Shown piece after piece: positions 1-8,000 of a stretch of 40,244 nt of DNA. A model generated the notes under the pieces. It had not been told where the DNA came from. It ran no database searches and saw only the letters and a list, made by a program, of their open reading frames with translations. The number at the start of each line of letters is the position of its first letter. The first letter of the stretch is position 1. The translations under genes and the position numbers were made by a program. Origin of the DNA: an uncultured Acidimicrobiales bacterium (GTDB lineage Bacteria; Actinomycetota; Acidimicrobiia; Acidimicrobiales; CALAML01); contig CALAML010000185.1 of the NCBI GenBank assembly GCA_937925845.1, positions 1 to 40,244 of the forward strand. The letters are read 5' to 3'.

Positions 1-242
1 TTGGTCATGGTGGCCCGGCCGTTGTTCCACAGCACCCGTTTGCCGTCGGGGTAGGGGGCCGAGATCAGCTGGCCGAAGTTGCCAGCCCCGAGCCACTGGA
101 ACTGCACGTCGTCGTCGCCGAGGGTTTCGGTTGGGCCTTCAGGGCCTCGCCACGGCACGTTGTCCTGTTGGTCGGAGCGGCCGTGGCCGATCGGGTTCGA
201 CGAGTCGGCAAGGAAGGGGTTGCGGGGTCCGGTCTGCATCAT
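1..242 (-). CDS. Unrecognised protein, N-terminal 80 codons (truncated by window edge)
   Basis: The reading frame starts with ATGATG at 242 and runs off the left edge. It opens with MMQTGPRNPFLADSSNPIGH and continues with an Asp/Gln-rich stretch and aromatic/Gly segments such as QFQWLGAGNFG. No signal peptide or membrane segment is visible in this part. AAGGAG at 254-249 is a good ribosome binding site. The ATG overlaps the TGA of the MarR gene as ATGA, so it is probably translationally coupled and is the third gene of the dioxygenase-MarR operon. I do not recognise the family. The link to the dioxygenase is inferred from position only. Confidence 0.6.
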   Translation of the reverse strand, partial: MMQTGPRNPFLADSSNPIGHGRSDQQDNVPWRGPEGPTETLGDDDVQFQWLGAGNFGQLISAPYPDGKRVLWNNGRATMT

Positions 243-781
243 CGGATGCTCCTTGAGGCGGTTTCGGTTTCGGTTTCGGTTTCGGTAGAGGCAGTGGCGG
301 GGGCGGGGTCGGAGGTTGTGCTCCAGCCGGCGCTGGGCGGGTGGTTACCGAATCGCTCCAGGGCCGCGATCAGCACTTCAACCTGGGCACGGGCCGGTCC
401 GAGGTCGACTGAGTTCAGGGCCAGGCGGTAGCGGTCGGAGAGTTCGCCGAGGACGGTGTCGTGAAAGGTGGTGCCGGCTTTGGTGAGGCCGATGCGTTTG
501 CTGCGACCGTCTTCGGGGTCGGCGGTGGCGACGGTATAGCCGTTGGCGTCGAGCCGTTTCAGTGTGGCGGTGAGGCCGCCAGCGGTCTGCAGCACCCATC
601 GGCCGAGGGTGGCCGGGCGTACTCCGGAAGGCCCGGCCTCGCGGAGCATGGCCAGCACCCGGATCTCTGACGGGCTGATGTCGTGGCGTCCGCAGACCTC
701 GCTCACCAGCCCTTGGTTCAGGCGTTCGAGCCGGCCCAGCAGCAGCAGGAAGGTGGTCTCTTCGTCGTCGCGGGGAAGCAC
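239..781 (-). CDS. MarR-family transcriptional regulator
   Basis: A 180-residue protein. The core is a winged helix: a recognition region around GRWVLQTAGGLTATLKRLDA and a wing with DPEDGRSKRIGLTKAG, the usual MarR D-x-R-x(3)-L-T-x-x-G pattern. MarR proteins are ligand-responsive dimeric repressors that bind palindromes. I chose GTG at 781, 2 nt after the dioxygenase stop; the frame stays open upstream but only as a shadow of that gene, and no ATG comes before the domain. The C-terminus ends in a Thr-Glu repeat encoded by four GGTTTC hexamers (260-283). Its likely target is the palindrome at 1589-1610 in front of its own operon. The family call is firm; the ligand is unknown. Confidence 0.86.
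   Translation of the reverse strand: MLPRDDEETTFLLLLGRLERLNQGLVSEVCGRHDISPSEIRVLAMLREAGPSGVRPATLGRWVLQTAGGLTATLKRLDANGYTVATADPEDGRSKRIGLTKAGTTFHDTVLGELSDRYRLALNSVDLGPARAQVEVLIAALERFGNHPPSAGWSTTSDPAPATASTETETETETASRSIR
260..283. repeat. Hexanucleotide microsatellite (GGTTTC)x4 inside the MarR gene
   Basis: Four perfect GGTTTC units on the plus strand, followed by GGT. On the coding (minus) strand they specify alternating Thr-Glu near the C-terminus of the MarR protein. Because the unit is 6 bp, slippage would change the tail length without a frameshift. Confidence 0.85.
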
Positions 782-783
782 AG

Positions 784-1575
784 CTATCCAGCCGCCGACA
801 GCGGCGCCGCCGCGAGCGCTTGGCCGTCGAGCGAGATGCGATGCACCACCCGGCGTTCGGCGAAGTCGAACAGCGCGTAGTGCTGGGTCGACCAGTTGTC
901 CCAGATCACGACGTCGCCGTCGTCCCATCTGTGGCGGAAGGTGAACTCGGGGCGGGTGAGGTGGTTGAGCAGGAACGGCAGGATGGCGTTGGACTCCTCC
1001 AGCGGCAGGTTGGTGAGTCGTCGGGTGAAGATCTTGTTCACAAACAACACTGGGCGCTGGGTTTCGGGATGGCTGATCACCACCGGATGTTCGTGGCTGA
1101 GTCCGGGGGCGATTTCGTGCACCGCTCGGCGGCCATCGAGCAGCTTCTTCATGCCGCCCGAGAGTGTGTCGTAGGCCGCGTAGGCGCTGGCCCACATGGT
1201 GTCACCGCCCACCGCCGGGTTCTCGCGCATGCACAGAACGGCTCCGAGCGGAACCTCGGCCCCGAAGGTGGCATCGGCGTGCCACTGGTCGGCCTTGTAG
1301 CCACCTTCAGAGTCGAAGACGGTGATGGTTTCGTAGTCGGGGTGGCTCACGTTTTGGGGTTGCGGCGGCTGCGGTTTGCCGAAGATTTCGGCCAGCTGGT
1401 GGTGCTGGCCCGGCGTGGGGTTCAGGCCGGGGAACACCAGCACCTGGTGTTGCCAGAGTGCGTCGCGGAGGGCATCGCCGGTGGCCCCACCGGCCAGCAC
1501 CACGTCGAGCGGAGCGTTCACATGGGCGCCAAGAAATCCTGAGGCCCGGCTGATATCGAGGTCGGCGACAGTCAG
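784..1575 (-). CDS. TauD/TfdA-family Fe(II)/2-oxoglutarate-dependent dioxygenase
   Basis: Couples 2-oxoglutarate decarboxylation to hydroxylation of a substrate, often a sulfonate, sulfate ester or phenoxy acid; the substrate cannot be read from sequence. Visible ligands are HxD in QWHADATF (H99, D101), the distal His in STQHYALFDF (H232) and the 2OG-binding Arg in RVVHRISL (R246). Start choice: the first conventional codon is GTG at 1521, but it has no SD and removes a conserved N-terminal strand (LTVADLDISRASGFLGAHV). The open frame upstream contains CTG at 1575, 6 nt after AGGGAG (1587-1582). With that CTG the HxD residues get the same numbers as in E. coli TauD. The resulting 263 aa fits the family. 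First gene of a three-gene operon under a MarR operator. Confidence 0.85.
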   Translation of the reverse strand: MTVADLDISRASGFLGAHVNAPLDVVLAGGATGDALRDALWQHQVLVFPGLNPTPGQHHQLAEIFGKPQPPQPQNVSHPDYETITVFDSEGGYKADQWHADATFGAEVPLGAVLCMRENPAVGGDTMWASAYAAYDTLSGGMKKLLDGRRAVHEIAPGLSHEHPVVISHPETQRPVLFVNKIFTRRLTNLPLEESNAILPFLLNHLTRPEFTFRHRWDDGDVVIWDNWSTQHYALFDFAERRVVHRISLDGQALAAAPLSAAG

Positions 1576-1588
1576 AACTCTCTCCCTG

Positions 1589-1610
1589 GATAGCTTTCTA
1601 CAAAGCTATC
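1589..1610. promoter_or_regulatory. Perfect palindrome, probable MarR operator
   Basis: Arms GATAGCTTT and AAAGCTATC, 9 bp each, separated by CTAC. The size and AT-rich arms fit MarR-type operators. It lies immediately upstream of the SD of the dioxygenase gene and overlaps the -10 candidate TAAGAT (minus strand, 1613-1608). A bound repressor would therefore block transcription of the dioxygenase-MarR-unknown operon. Confidence 0.72.
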
Positions 1611-1881
1611 TTACGATCGTGGAGCCTGCAGTTTGATCGGTGATGAGGCGCCAGAACTGCTCCGCTCTAGCGATCTTTCGAGCGGAACCAGCGACGCTTT
1701 GGTTTGGCTTGGGCCGGCGGCGGGGAGGTGGCAGGCCACGGGTCGGGACGGCTGGGGGAGGAGGCCGGGACCTCGTTGGCTTCCTCATACACCGACTCGA
1801 ATTGTCCGGTCGCGGCCGCCGTATCGCCCGCTCCGAATGTGGCTACGGCTTTGTCGAGCCGCTGCTGGGGTGAGACGGGTG
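1611..1881. other. Intergenic region upstream of the dioxygenase operon
   Basis: No convincing gene. On the minus strand TAAGAT at 1613-1608 is a plausible -10 box; no good -35 is visible. Small open frames here have proline/arginine-rich composition typical of random GC-rich frames. Confidence 0.5.
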
Positions 1882-1897
1882 TCAGACACCCGTCTCA
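1871..1897. repeat. 27-bp perfect palindrome, GGTGTC-A-GACACC family, copy 1
   Basis: Arms TGAGACGGGTGTC and GACACCCGTCTCA, 13 bp each, around a single A. The stop codon of the sulfotransferase (TGA, minus strand 1884-1882) lies at its centre, so the element encodes the last residues of that protein (..ETGV). It can form a very stable hairpin in either transcript and probably acts as a terminator or 3'-end stabiliser. Confidence 0.8.
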
Positions 1898-3147
1898 GGT
1901 TGGCGGGGGTCGTCGCTGAGGAAGCGGTCCCGGTAGCGGGTGAATCTGGAGGCGAGTTCGGCGGAGAGACTGAAGTCGGCGGCGCTGTAGCGGTGGGCGC
2001 CGAGGCGGTCGATGCGATCGGGGTTGCGTTCGGCCTCCGCCGCGACGGCTACCTCCCTGGGCACCGGGCGACCGAGCTGGTCGTACAACCCCGCCAGCGC
2101 GGCCTGAAGGTCGGTGGTGAGGTGGCGGTGCGCCAAATGGATCACCTTGGTCTGAGCCAGCACTCCGGTGTCGACGTGATCAACCAGTCGGTCGAGGCTT
2201 CGGGCGTAGAGGTCGGCGTGGTAGCGGCCGATCGCTTCGGCACCATCCGCATCGGAGAAGGCTGACCGGAGGGTGGCGATGAGGCTGGAGACCGAGGCCA
2301 GCACTTCTGTTGGCTCGCGGTGGGTGCAGATGATGGTGGCATCGGGGTAGGTGGCGATCAGTTCGGGAATCCCCTGGAGGTGAACCGGCGACTTCAGGAC
2401 CCAGCGGGTTGGGGCTTGGCCCTGGATGGTTTCGAGGACTTGGCGATGGGTGCGGTAAGCGGGGGTGAGATCGGCGTCGCGAAGCCACTCGGCATAGCTC
2501 GGCACGTGGTAGCGGCTGATGAACTCTTCGGTTCGGAACGAAAAGGCCATCGCCGACAGGCACTCCTTCACCATGATGGCCGAGTAGCTGTGGATGGCGT
2601 CGAGCCCCTGGGCCACGGTTTGGGGAAAGACCAGCTCCGCGGCCGCCGCCGCCACTCTCGGGTCAGGCTCGTCTTGCGACGTGGGCTCACTCCCGTCGGC
2701 AATCGGGTAGAGAAACTCCCAGCCCAGCGGGGCTCGGAGCGCCGGGTCGGCGGCCAGGAGGCGGTGGAGCAGCGTGGTGCCGCTGCGGGGTGGGCCGATC
2801 ACAAAGATGGGTTCGGTGGTCGCCGATGTTGGCCCGGCTTCGGCTGCTGGCGTTGCGAGTGAGCCGAGTGCGTCGAGTTGTAGGCGCACCCGCACCAGTC
2901 GCCGCAGGTATCGCTGGGTGGCCCAGCGGCCCAGAGGGGTGAGTTCGGCTTCGTGTTCGAGCGCGGCGCAAGCGATGGCCAACGGTTCGGCCCAGTCCCC
3001 GTTGTTGGCGCCGAGCCCGAGTTCCTGTTCCGCTTCAGCCACCAGCGAGTCGGCGTCGAAAGGGCCGGGGGCGGGCTGGCGGTCGGGGTCGTCGCCGGCG
3101 TTGGCTCGGCGAACCCAGTCGGCCTGGGCCGGTGGGGTCCAGCTCAT
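1882..3147 (-). CDS. Sulfotransferase-family protein (Sulfotransfer_3 type)
   Basis: A 421-residue protein that would transfer sulfate from PAPS to an unidentified hydroxyl or amine acceptor. The 5'-phosphosulfate loop FVIGPPRSGTTLLHRLL lies near residue 115. The 3'-phosphate-binding region is near WVLKSPVHLQG and ICTHREPTEVLASVSS. No signal peptide, so probably cytosolic. I chose ATG at 3147 (MSWTPPAQADW), 4 nt after the stop of the preceding gene; an ATG at 3219 would overlap that gene by 68 nt. Third gene of the GlcG-like / DUF1214-like / sulfotransferase operon. The stop codon sits inside a perfect palindrome. A second, divergent sulfotransferase lies at 34049-35230. Family firm, substrate unknown. 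Confidence 0.85.
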   Translation of the reverse strand: MSWTPPAQADWVRRANAGDDPDRQPAPGPFDADSLVAEAEQELGLGANNGDWAEPLAIACAALEHEAELTPLGRWATQRYLRRLVRVRLQLDALGSLATPAAEAGPTSATTEPIFVIGPPRSGTTLLHRLLAADPALRAPLGWEFLYPIADGSEPTSQDEPDPRVAAAAAELVFPQTVAQGLDAIHSYSAIMVKECLSAMAFSFRTEEFISRYHVPSYAEWLRDADLTPAYRTHRQVLETIQGQAPTRWVLKSPVHLQGIPELIATYPDATIICTHREPTEVLASVSSLIATLRSAFSDADGAEAIGRYHADLYARSLDRLVDHVDTGVLAQTKVIHLAHRHLTTDLQAALAGLYDQLGRPVPREVAVAAEAERNPDRIDRLGAHRYSAADFSLSAELASRFTRYRDRFLSDDPRQPETGV

Positions 3148-3151
3148 CGGA

Positions 3152-4357
3152 TCAACTGCGGAAGCGCCAGCGCAGGTGGTCCTGGCGGCTTCGAAGTTCT
3201 GCGGCCCGTTGTTCGGCACTCACCGGCGGATCGGAGTTGATAGCGGATGCCGGCACCACGTCGGTGGTGAGTGTGGGCCGGGTGTCATCGGTGGGCCAGA
3301 ACCAGCGGATGGTGCATAGGCCTTCGGCCAGCCCGGTGGTGTCGAGCCAGTTCGGATGGCCAGGGTCGGTGGCGCTCACCACCCAGCGCACCTTGCCGTC
3401 GGGGTCGGTGTGGCTTTGGAGATGGTTTCTGCTGGTGATGGCGCCGAACCATTCGATCGGTTCGAAGGTGGCCATGCGGTAGAGGTTGGCCGACCAGTAG
3501 TCGGCGGCCGGGAGGTCGCTGGTGACGATCAGCGCCTCGTCGGGAGCCAGGTTCCAGAAGCAGAACTCATAGCGGGCCTGGGCCAGGCCTTTGCCTTCGA
3601 CATCAACCGTCTCCCGGGCGAACTGGTTGTCGGTGCGTTGGGCCCGGTTGGTGTTGAGGTAGTTGTCCCAGTAGGTGAGCGAGTGGCGGATCTGGGCTTC
3701 GGTAGCTTGAAGGCGGGCTTCGAGTTCGGCCGAGCTGGGCCCGCTCGCGACAGCGGCGGGATCGGGGTCGAGGCATTCGATCACGATCGTGGCCGGTTCT
3801 TCGGGCTGCCAGTCGATGTAGAACTCCCGGATCGACACCATCACGGCGCCATCGGGAAGGTCGATCACAGGTGATCCGTCACCGCCCGGGCCAAGCTCCA
3901 ACTCGAACTCGTCGCCGCGGCCGATACCGAGGTCGTTGGCCGTGATCTGGTTCAGGGTGCCCCACACCGGTTCGTGCATGAAGCCGGCCCGAATGGCCAG
4001 GATGAAGTTGTCGCAGCCGTGCATCTTGCCGCGGATGCGGTAGCGATGGTTGGGGCTGATGCGGGCGTGACGGTAGGCGTTGTCGTAGTTGGGTCCGCCC
4101 CATTGGCTCACCATGTCGTTGTGGCGGTGAAACCACGGCCGACCGGGATCGGCGTGCAGCACTTCCCAGGCCAGCCAAAGCGAAGTTTGGTCGATCAGAT
4201 GCTCAAGACCAGCCGATCCCGCTACCGCTGACAGCCCGCCAAGCTCACCCAACGAAGCACAAAATTCCCGCCAGGCCGTCTCCGGTGACCGGTCCCCATC
4301 CGCTGCTTCCACCAACTCGAAACTAGCCGCGGTCGGATGTTGCTTCTCTGGAACCAT
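3152..4357 (-). CDS. DUF1214-like protein
   Basis: About 401 residues. The C-terminal half, with YEFCFWNLAPDEALIVTSDL, YWSANLYRMATFEPIEW and GLCTIRWFWP, resembles DUF1214, an all-beta domain of unknown biochemical role that often lies beside sulfotransferase genes in actinobacteria. The N-terminal half has RISPNHRYRIRGKMHGCDNF and other beta-rich segments. No signal peptide seen. The start is uncertain: ATG at 4357 overlaps the upstream gene by 35 nt, whereas TTG 4315 or GTG 4312 would follow its stop directly; none has a clear SD. It sits 4 nt before the sulfotransferase and is probably co-translated, suggesting a shared substrate. That link is inference. Confidence 0.7.
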   Translation of the reverse strand: MVPEKQHPTAASFELVEAADGDRSPETAWREFCASLGELGGLSAVAGSAGLEHLIDQTSLWLAWEVLHADPGRPWFHRHNDMVSQWGGPNYDNAYRHARISPNHRYRIRGKMHGCDNFILAIRAGFMHEPVWGTLNQITANDLGIGRGDEFELELGPGGDGSPVIDLPDGAVMVSIREFYIDWQPEEPATIVIECLDPDPAAVASGPSSAELEARLQATEAQIRHSLTYWDNYLNTNRAQRTDNQFARETVDVEGKGLAQARYEFCFWNLAPDEALIVTSDLPAADYWSANLYRMATFEPIEWFGAITSRNHLQSHTDPDGKVRWVVSATDPGHPNWLDTTGLAEGLCTIRWFWPTDDTRPTLTTDVVPASAINSDPPVSAEQRAAELRSRQDHLRWRFRS

Positions 4358-4757
4358 CGGTGTCGAGCAGGTCGGCGGCTTCAACAGCCAACTCTGCTTC
4401 GAGGTCGGCGGTGTTGCCGGAGACGCCGACGCCGCCGATCACTTCTCCGTTTCGGCGCAGCGGTTCGCCACCTCGGCCGACGAACCATTTGCCCTGGGCC
4501 AGCAGGCTTTGGGCAAACACCGGACGCTCAGCCCACGCCTCTTCGAGGGCTGCAGTTGAGTTCTTGAACCTTGCCGAGGTGTAGGCCTTGCCCGCGGCGA
4601 AGTCGGCCGAGAAACCGGGGGCCCCGTCGCTTCGCAGCAACACCACCAAGTCGCCAGCAACATCGCACACCGCCACCGATATCCCGGCGTTGTGGGCATC
4701 GGCTGCTGCAATCACGTGGTTGGCCACGAGCGTCGCATCGGCGAAGGTCAGTGACAT
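4323..4757 (-). CDS. GlcG/HbpS-family haem-binding-like protein
   Basis: A 144-residue single-domain protein. The N-terminal helix (DATLVANHVIAAADAHN), then SVAVCDVAGDLVVLLRSDGA, GKAYTSARFKNSTAALEEAW and C-terminal GEVIGGVGVSGNTADLEAEL match the GlcG/HbpS fold (PF03928). Members bind haem or sense small molecules, and many are uncharacterised. It has no secretion signal, unlike Streptomyces HbpS. ATG at 4757; no clear SD. First gene of the minus-strand operon and divergent from smc. Family call good, function open. Confidence 0.8.
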   Translation of the reverse strand: MSLTFADATLVANHVIAAADAHNAGISVAVCDVAGDLVVLLRSDGAPGFSADFAAGKAYTSARFKNSTAALEEAWAERPVFAQSLLAQGKWFVGRGGEPLRRNGEVIGGVGVSGNTADLEAELAVEAADLLDTDGSREATSDRG

Positions 4758-5001
4758 GGACGAGGGAAGATTGGCGGGAACCGCGACATGGCGTCACGTT
4801 AGGCGATCCCTCAACCGCATTCTGTGCGCTTGGCGAGGCCAACAAAAATCCTGATCCACAGCCGATTCCCCGGTCGAGCTGAAGCGGGATCGCCGGTCAC
4901 CACAGGTGAGCCTCTGTTGCTCCCCAGAAGTAGCCGCAAGTTCACGCTATGTGGTGAAAGAAATTGTGGCCGCTCCACCAATTCAGGGGAGTTCGCCAGT
5001 A

Positions 5002-8000
5002 GTGTCACGCCGAGTGTTTCTCAAGAACCTGACCCTGAAGGGTTTCAAGTCGTTCGCCGACACCACCTCGCTCGACCTTGAGCCTGGCGTCACCGTGGTG
5101 GTCGGTCCGAACGGTTCCGGTAAGTCGAATGTGGTCGACGCCGTGGCCTGGGTGCTTGGCGCCCAGGCACCAAAGTCGATCCGCTCCTCAAAGATGGACG
5201 ACGTCATCTTTGCCGGCACGGCCAAGCGGGCCGCTCTGGGGCGGGCCGAGGTGGCGCTGACCATCGACAACAGCGATGGCATCCTGCCGGTGCAATTCTC
5301 CGAAGTCACCGTAAAGCGCACCCTGTTTCGCAACGGCGACAGCGAGTACTCGATCAACCAGGTGCCGTGTCGGCTGCTCGACATCCAGGAGCTGCTGAGC
5401 GATGCCGGTGTCGGCCGTCAACAGCACGTCATCATCTCCCAGGGCCAGATCGACGCCGTGCTCAACGCCCGGCCTGAGGATCGCCGGCTGATCATTGAAG
5501 AAGCCGCCGGGGTTCTCAAATACCGCAAGCGCAAGGAAAAGGCCGAGCGCCGCCTGGTGGCCACCGAGGCCAACCTCACCCGCATCCAGGATCTTCTGCG
5601 GGAGGTGAAGCGGGGTTTGCGTCCGCTGGAGAAGCAGGCCGACGCCGCCCGCCGGTACGACTCGCTGGTGGCCGAACTCACCCAGCTGCGCAAGCACCTC
5701 GCCGGCCGGGAGCTGTCGACGATGCAGCGCCGTCTGGCTGAAGCCCGGGCCACCCAGGAGAAGCAGAACCAGGCCGAGGCCGCCATCAAGGGTCAACTCG
5801 CCAGCCTCGATACCAAGGTGCTCGACGCGGAGACTCGCCTCACCGCCCAGGGCGGCGACGATCTGGGTGACGACCTGGCCGCCTTCGAGGGGCTGGCCGA
5901 ACGAGCCAAGGGCCAGGCTGCTCTCGTGGCCGAGCGGGTGCGCAGCATCGAGGCGGCCCGAAACGAGGCCACCGACCAGACAGTGATCGCCACGTTGGAG
6001 GCCGACGCCAACAGCCTCACCACCGAGATCGCCGAGGTCGCCGCCCACATCGAGGCGGGCGACGCCGACGGGGTTGCACTCCTTGCCGACGAGGCCGAAA
6101 TGGCGAAGCGCCGTGAAGCCTTCGACGCCGAACATGGCGATGGCCCCAAGGCCCTCGGTTCTGAAATCGGTGAGGTTCGGGCCGAACTCAACGCCGCCGC
6201 CAAGGCCGTTGAGCGGTCGCAGGCCTCGATGGCTCAGGCCAAGGCCCAGATCGACCGTATGTCGGTCAAGCACCGGTCGGCCAACGATCGGCGCACCGCC
6301 CTTACCGCGGCGGCCGAGGAGGCTCGGAGCCGGGTCGAGTCGCTCGCCGCTGAGCGGGTCGAAGCCGCTGAGGCACTGGTGAGTGCTGAAAGCTCCCGTT
6401 CCCGGGCCGCCACCGCCGCCACGTCGGCCACCAGCGAAGCTCGGGCCTGGACTGCTCGGGTGGAGGCGCTGGAGCTGGCACTGGACCAGGCCCGCTCCGC
6501 CGCCGGCGCCGAACAACTGGCTGGTCTCGATGGCGTGCTTGGCACCCTGTTGGATCTGGTTGCCGTCGACGACGGCTTTGAGACCGCGTTTGAAGCGGCG
6601 ATCGGCGAAGCCCTCACCAGCGTGGTGGTGGAGTCGAGTGATGCCGCCCGCGCCGCGCTCACCGCCTTGCACGCCGACGACGCTGCCGGTGCGGTGGTGG
6701 CTCTCGACCGGGTCGACGGCATCGGTGGCTCGGCCACCGCTTCCGCCGCCGCCGCCAACCGGGCCTCGTCGGGTATGGCCCTGCGGGATCGGGTACGTGG
6801 CCAGACTCCGGAGGTCGATCGTTTACTCGACCGTCTTCTGGCCGCCGCCGTGCTGGTTGACGGCCCATGGGCCGACGCCCTCGATGTAGCTCTGGCCGAG
6901 CCCGACCTGATCGTGGTCACCCGCGACGGTGACCGCTTTGCCGCCACCGGTTGGCGGACCGGGCTGCAGGGTAGTGGTGCTACCGGCGCCGCTTTGGAAG
7001 AAGCCCAGGCCAAGGTGGTGTCGTCGGCTCAGGCCGCTCAGGCCGCCACTTCTTCCGCCGACGCCGCCGAGCAGGCACTGGCCCAGGCTCGCAGCAACGA
7101 GCGCAACGCGGTTGCCGCTGAGGAGAAGAATCAGCAGGCCCTTGAGCTGGCCGAACGCGATCTGGAGCGCCTGGCTGCCGACCTGGCCGACGGTGATGAG
7201 GATCGCCAGAAGCTCGACGAGGCCATCGCTGCCCATCAGCGTCAGATCGAAGTGGATTCGGCTCGGGTGACCGAGTTGGAAGCGGCGCTGCCCGAACTGG
7301 TGGCCGCCGAGTCTCAGCATGAGGAGCGGGTGGCCCGCTGGCGCGAAGAGCGTGGTGCCCTCGCCCACGAAGAGTCGCAGCTGCGCCAGCGTCGCAGCGA
7401 CCACGAACGGCGCCTGAGTGGGTTGAGCGAAAAGCGGCAGGTGCTCACCGACCGCCTTGAGGGGGTCGAGGAGGGGTTGCGCCGCAACGTGGCCAAGCGT
7501 GACGAAGCGGCCCAGCGTCGTCAGGAGCTCGACCGTCGACTTCATGCCAGTCGTTCGTTGGCCAGCTACCTCGATGGTCGCATCACCGAGATCAGCGAGA
7601 AGCTGGCGTCGCTACGGATCGAACGCCAGGCCCAGAGTGCAGCCGCGCAGGCCATCTCGGCCGAGCTCGACTCGCTGCGCCGTGACCGCATCGCCCAGGA
7701 GCGGGCCCTGGAAGAGGGACGCGAGCTGGCTCGTCGGGCCGACATGGAGGCTTCGGAAACCAACATTCGTATCGAGGCTGCGGTGGAGACCCTTCGCCGG
7801 GAACTCGACTGCGACCCCCAAACGGCGATGGACACCGAGTGCCCGGAGCTGGCCGATGGTGTGACTGCCCCGGCCCGTACCCGGGAGTTGGAGCGTGAGC
7901 TTCGGCTGATGGGGCCGATCAACCCGTTGGCCCTCGACGAGTATGAGGCGCTGGCCGAGCGTCACGAGTTCCTGAAGGGTCAGCTCGACGATGTAAAGGC

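Noticed and set aside
239-1195. A 318-residue version of the MarR protein
   Set aside because: The extra N-terminus is a shadow of the dioxygenase gene; MarR homology begins only after GTG 781.
1606-1788. A 60-codon frame in the gap upstream of the dioxygenase
   Set aside because: Pro/Arg-rich with no SD and overlapping the predicted promoter and operator.
5188-6672. Long minus-strand frame inside smc
   Set aside because: A Gly/Leu-rich shadow of the smc coiled-coil coding sequence without domain features.
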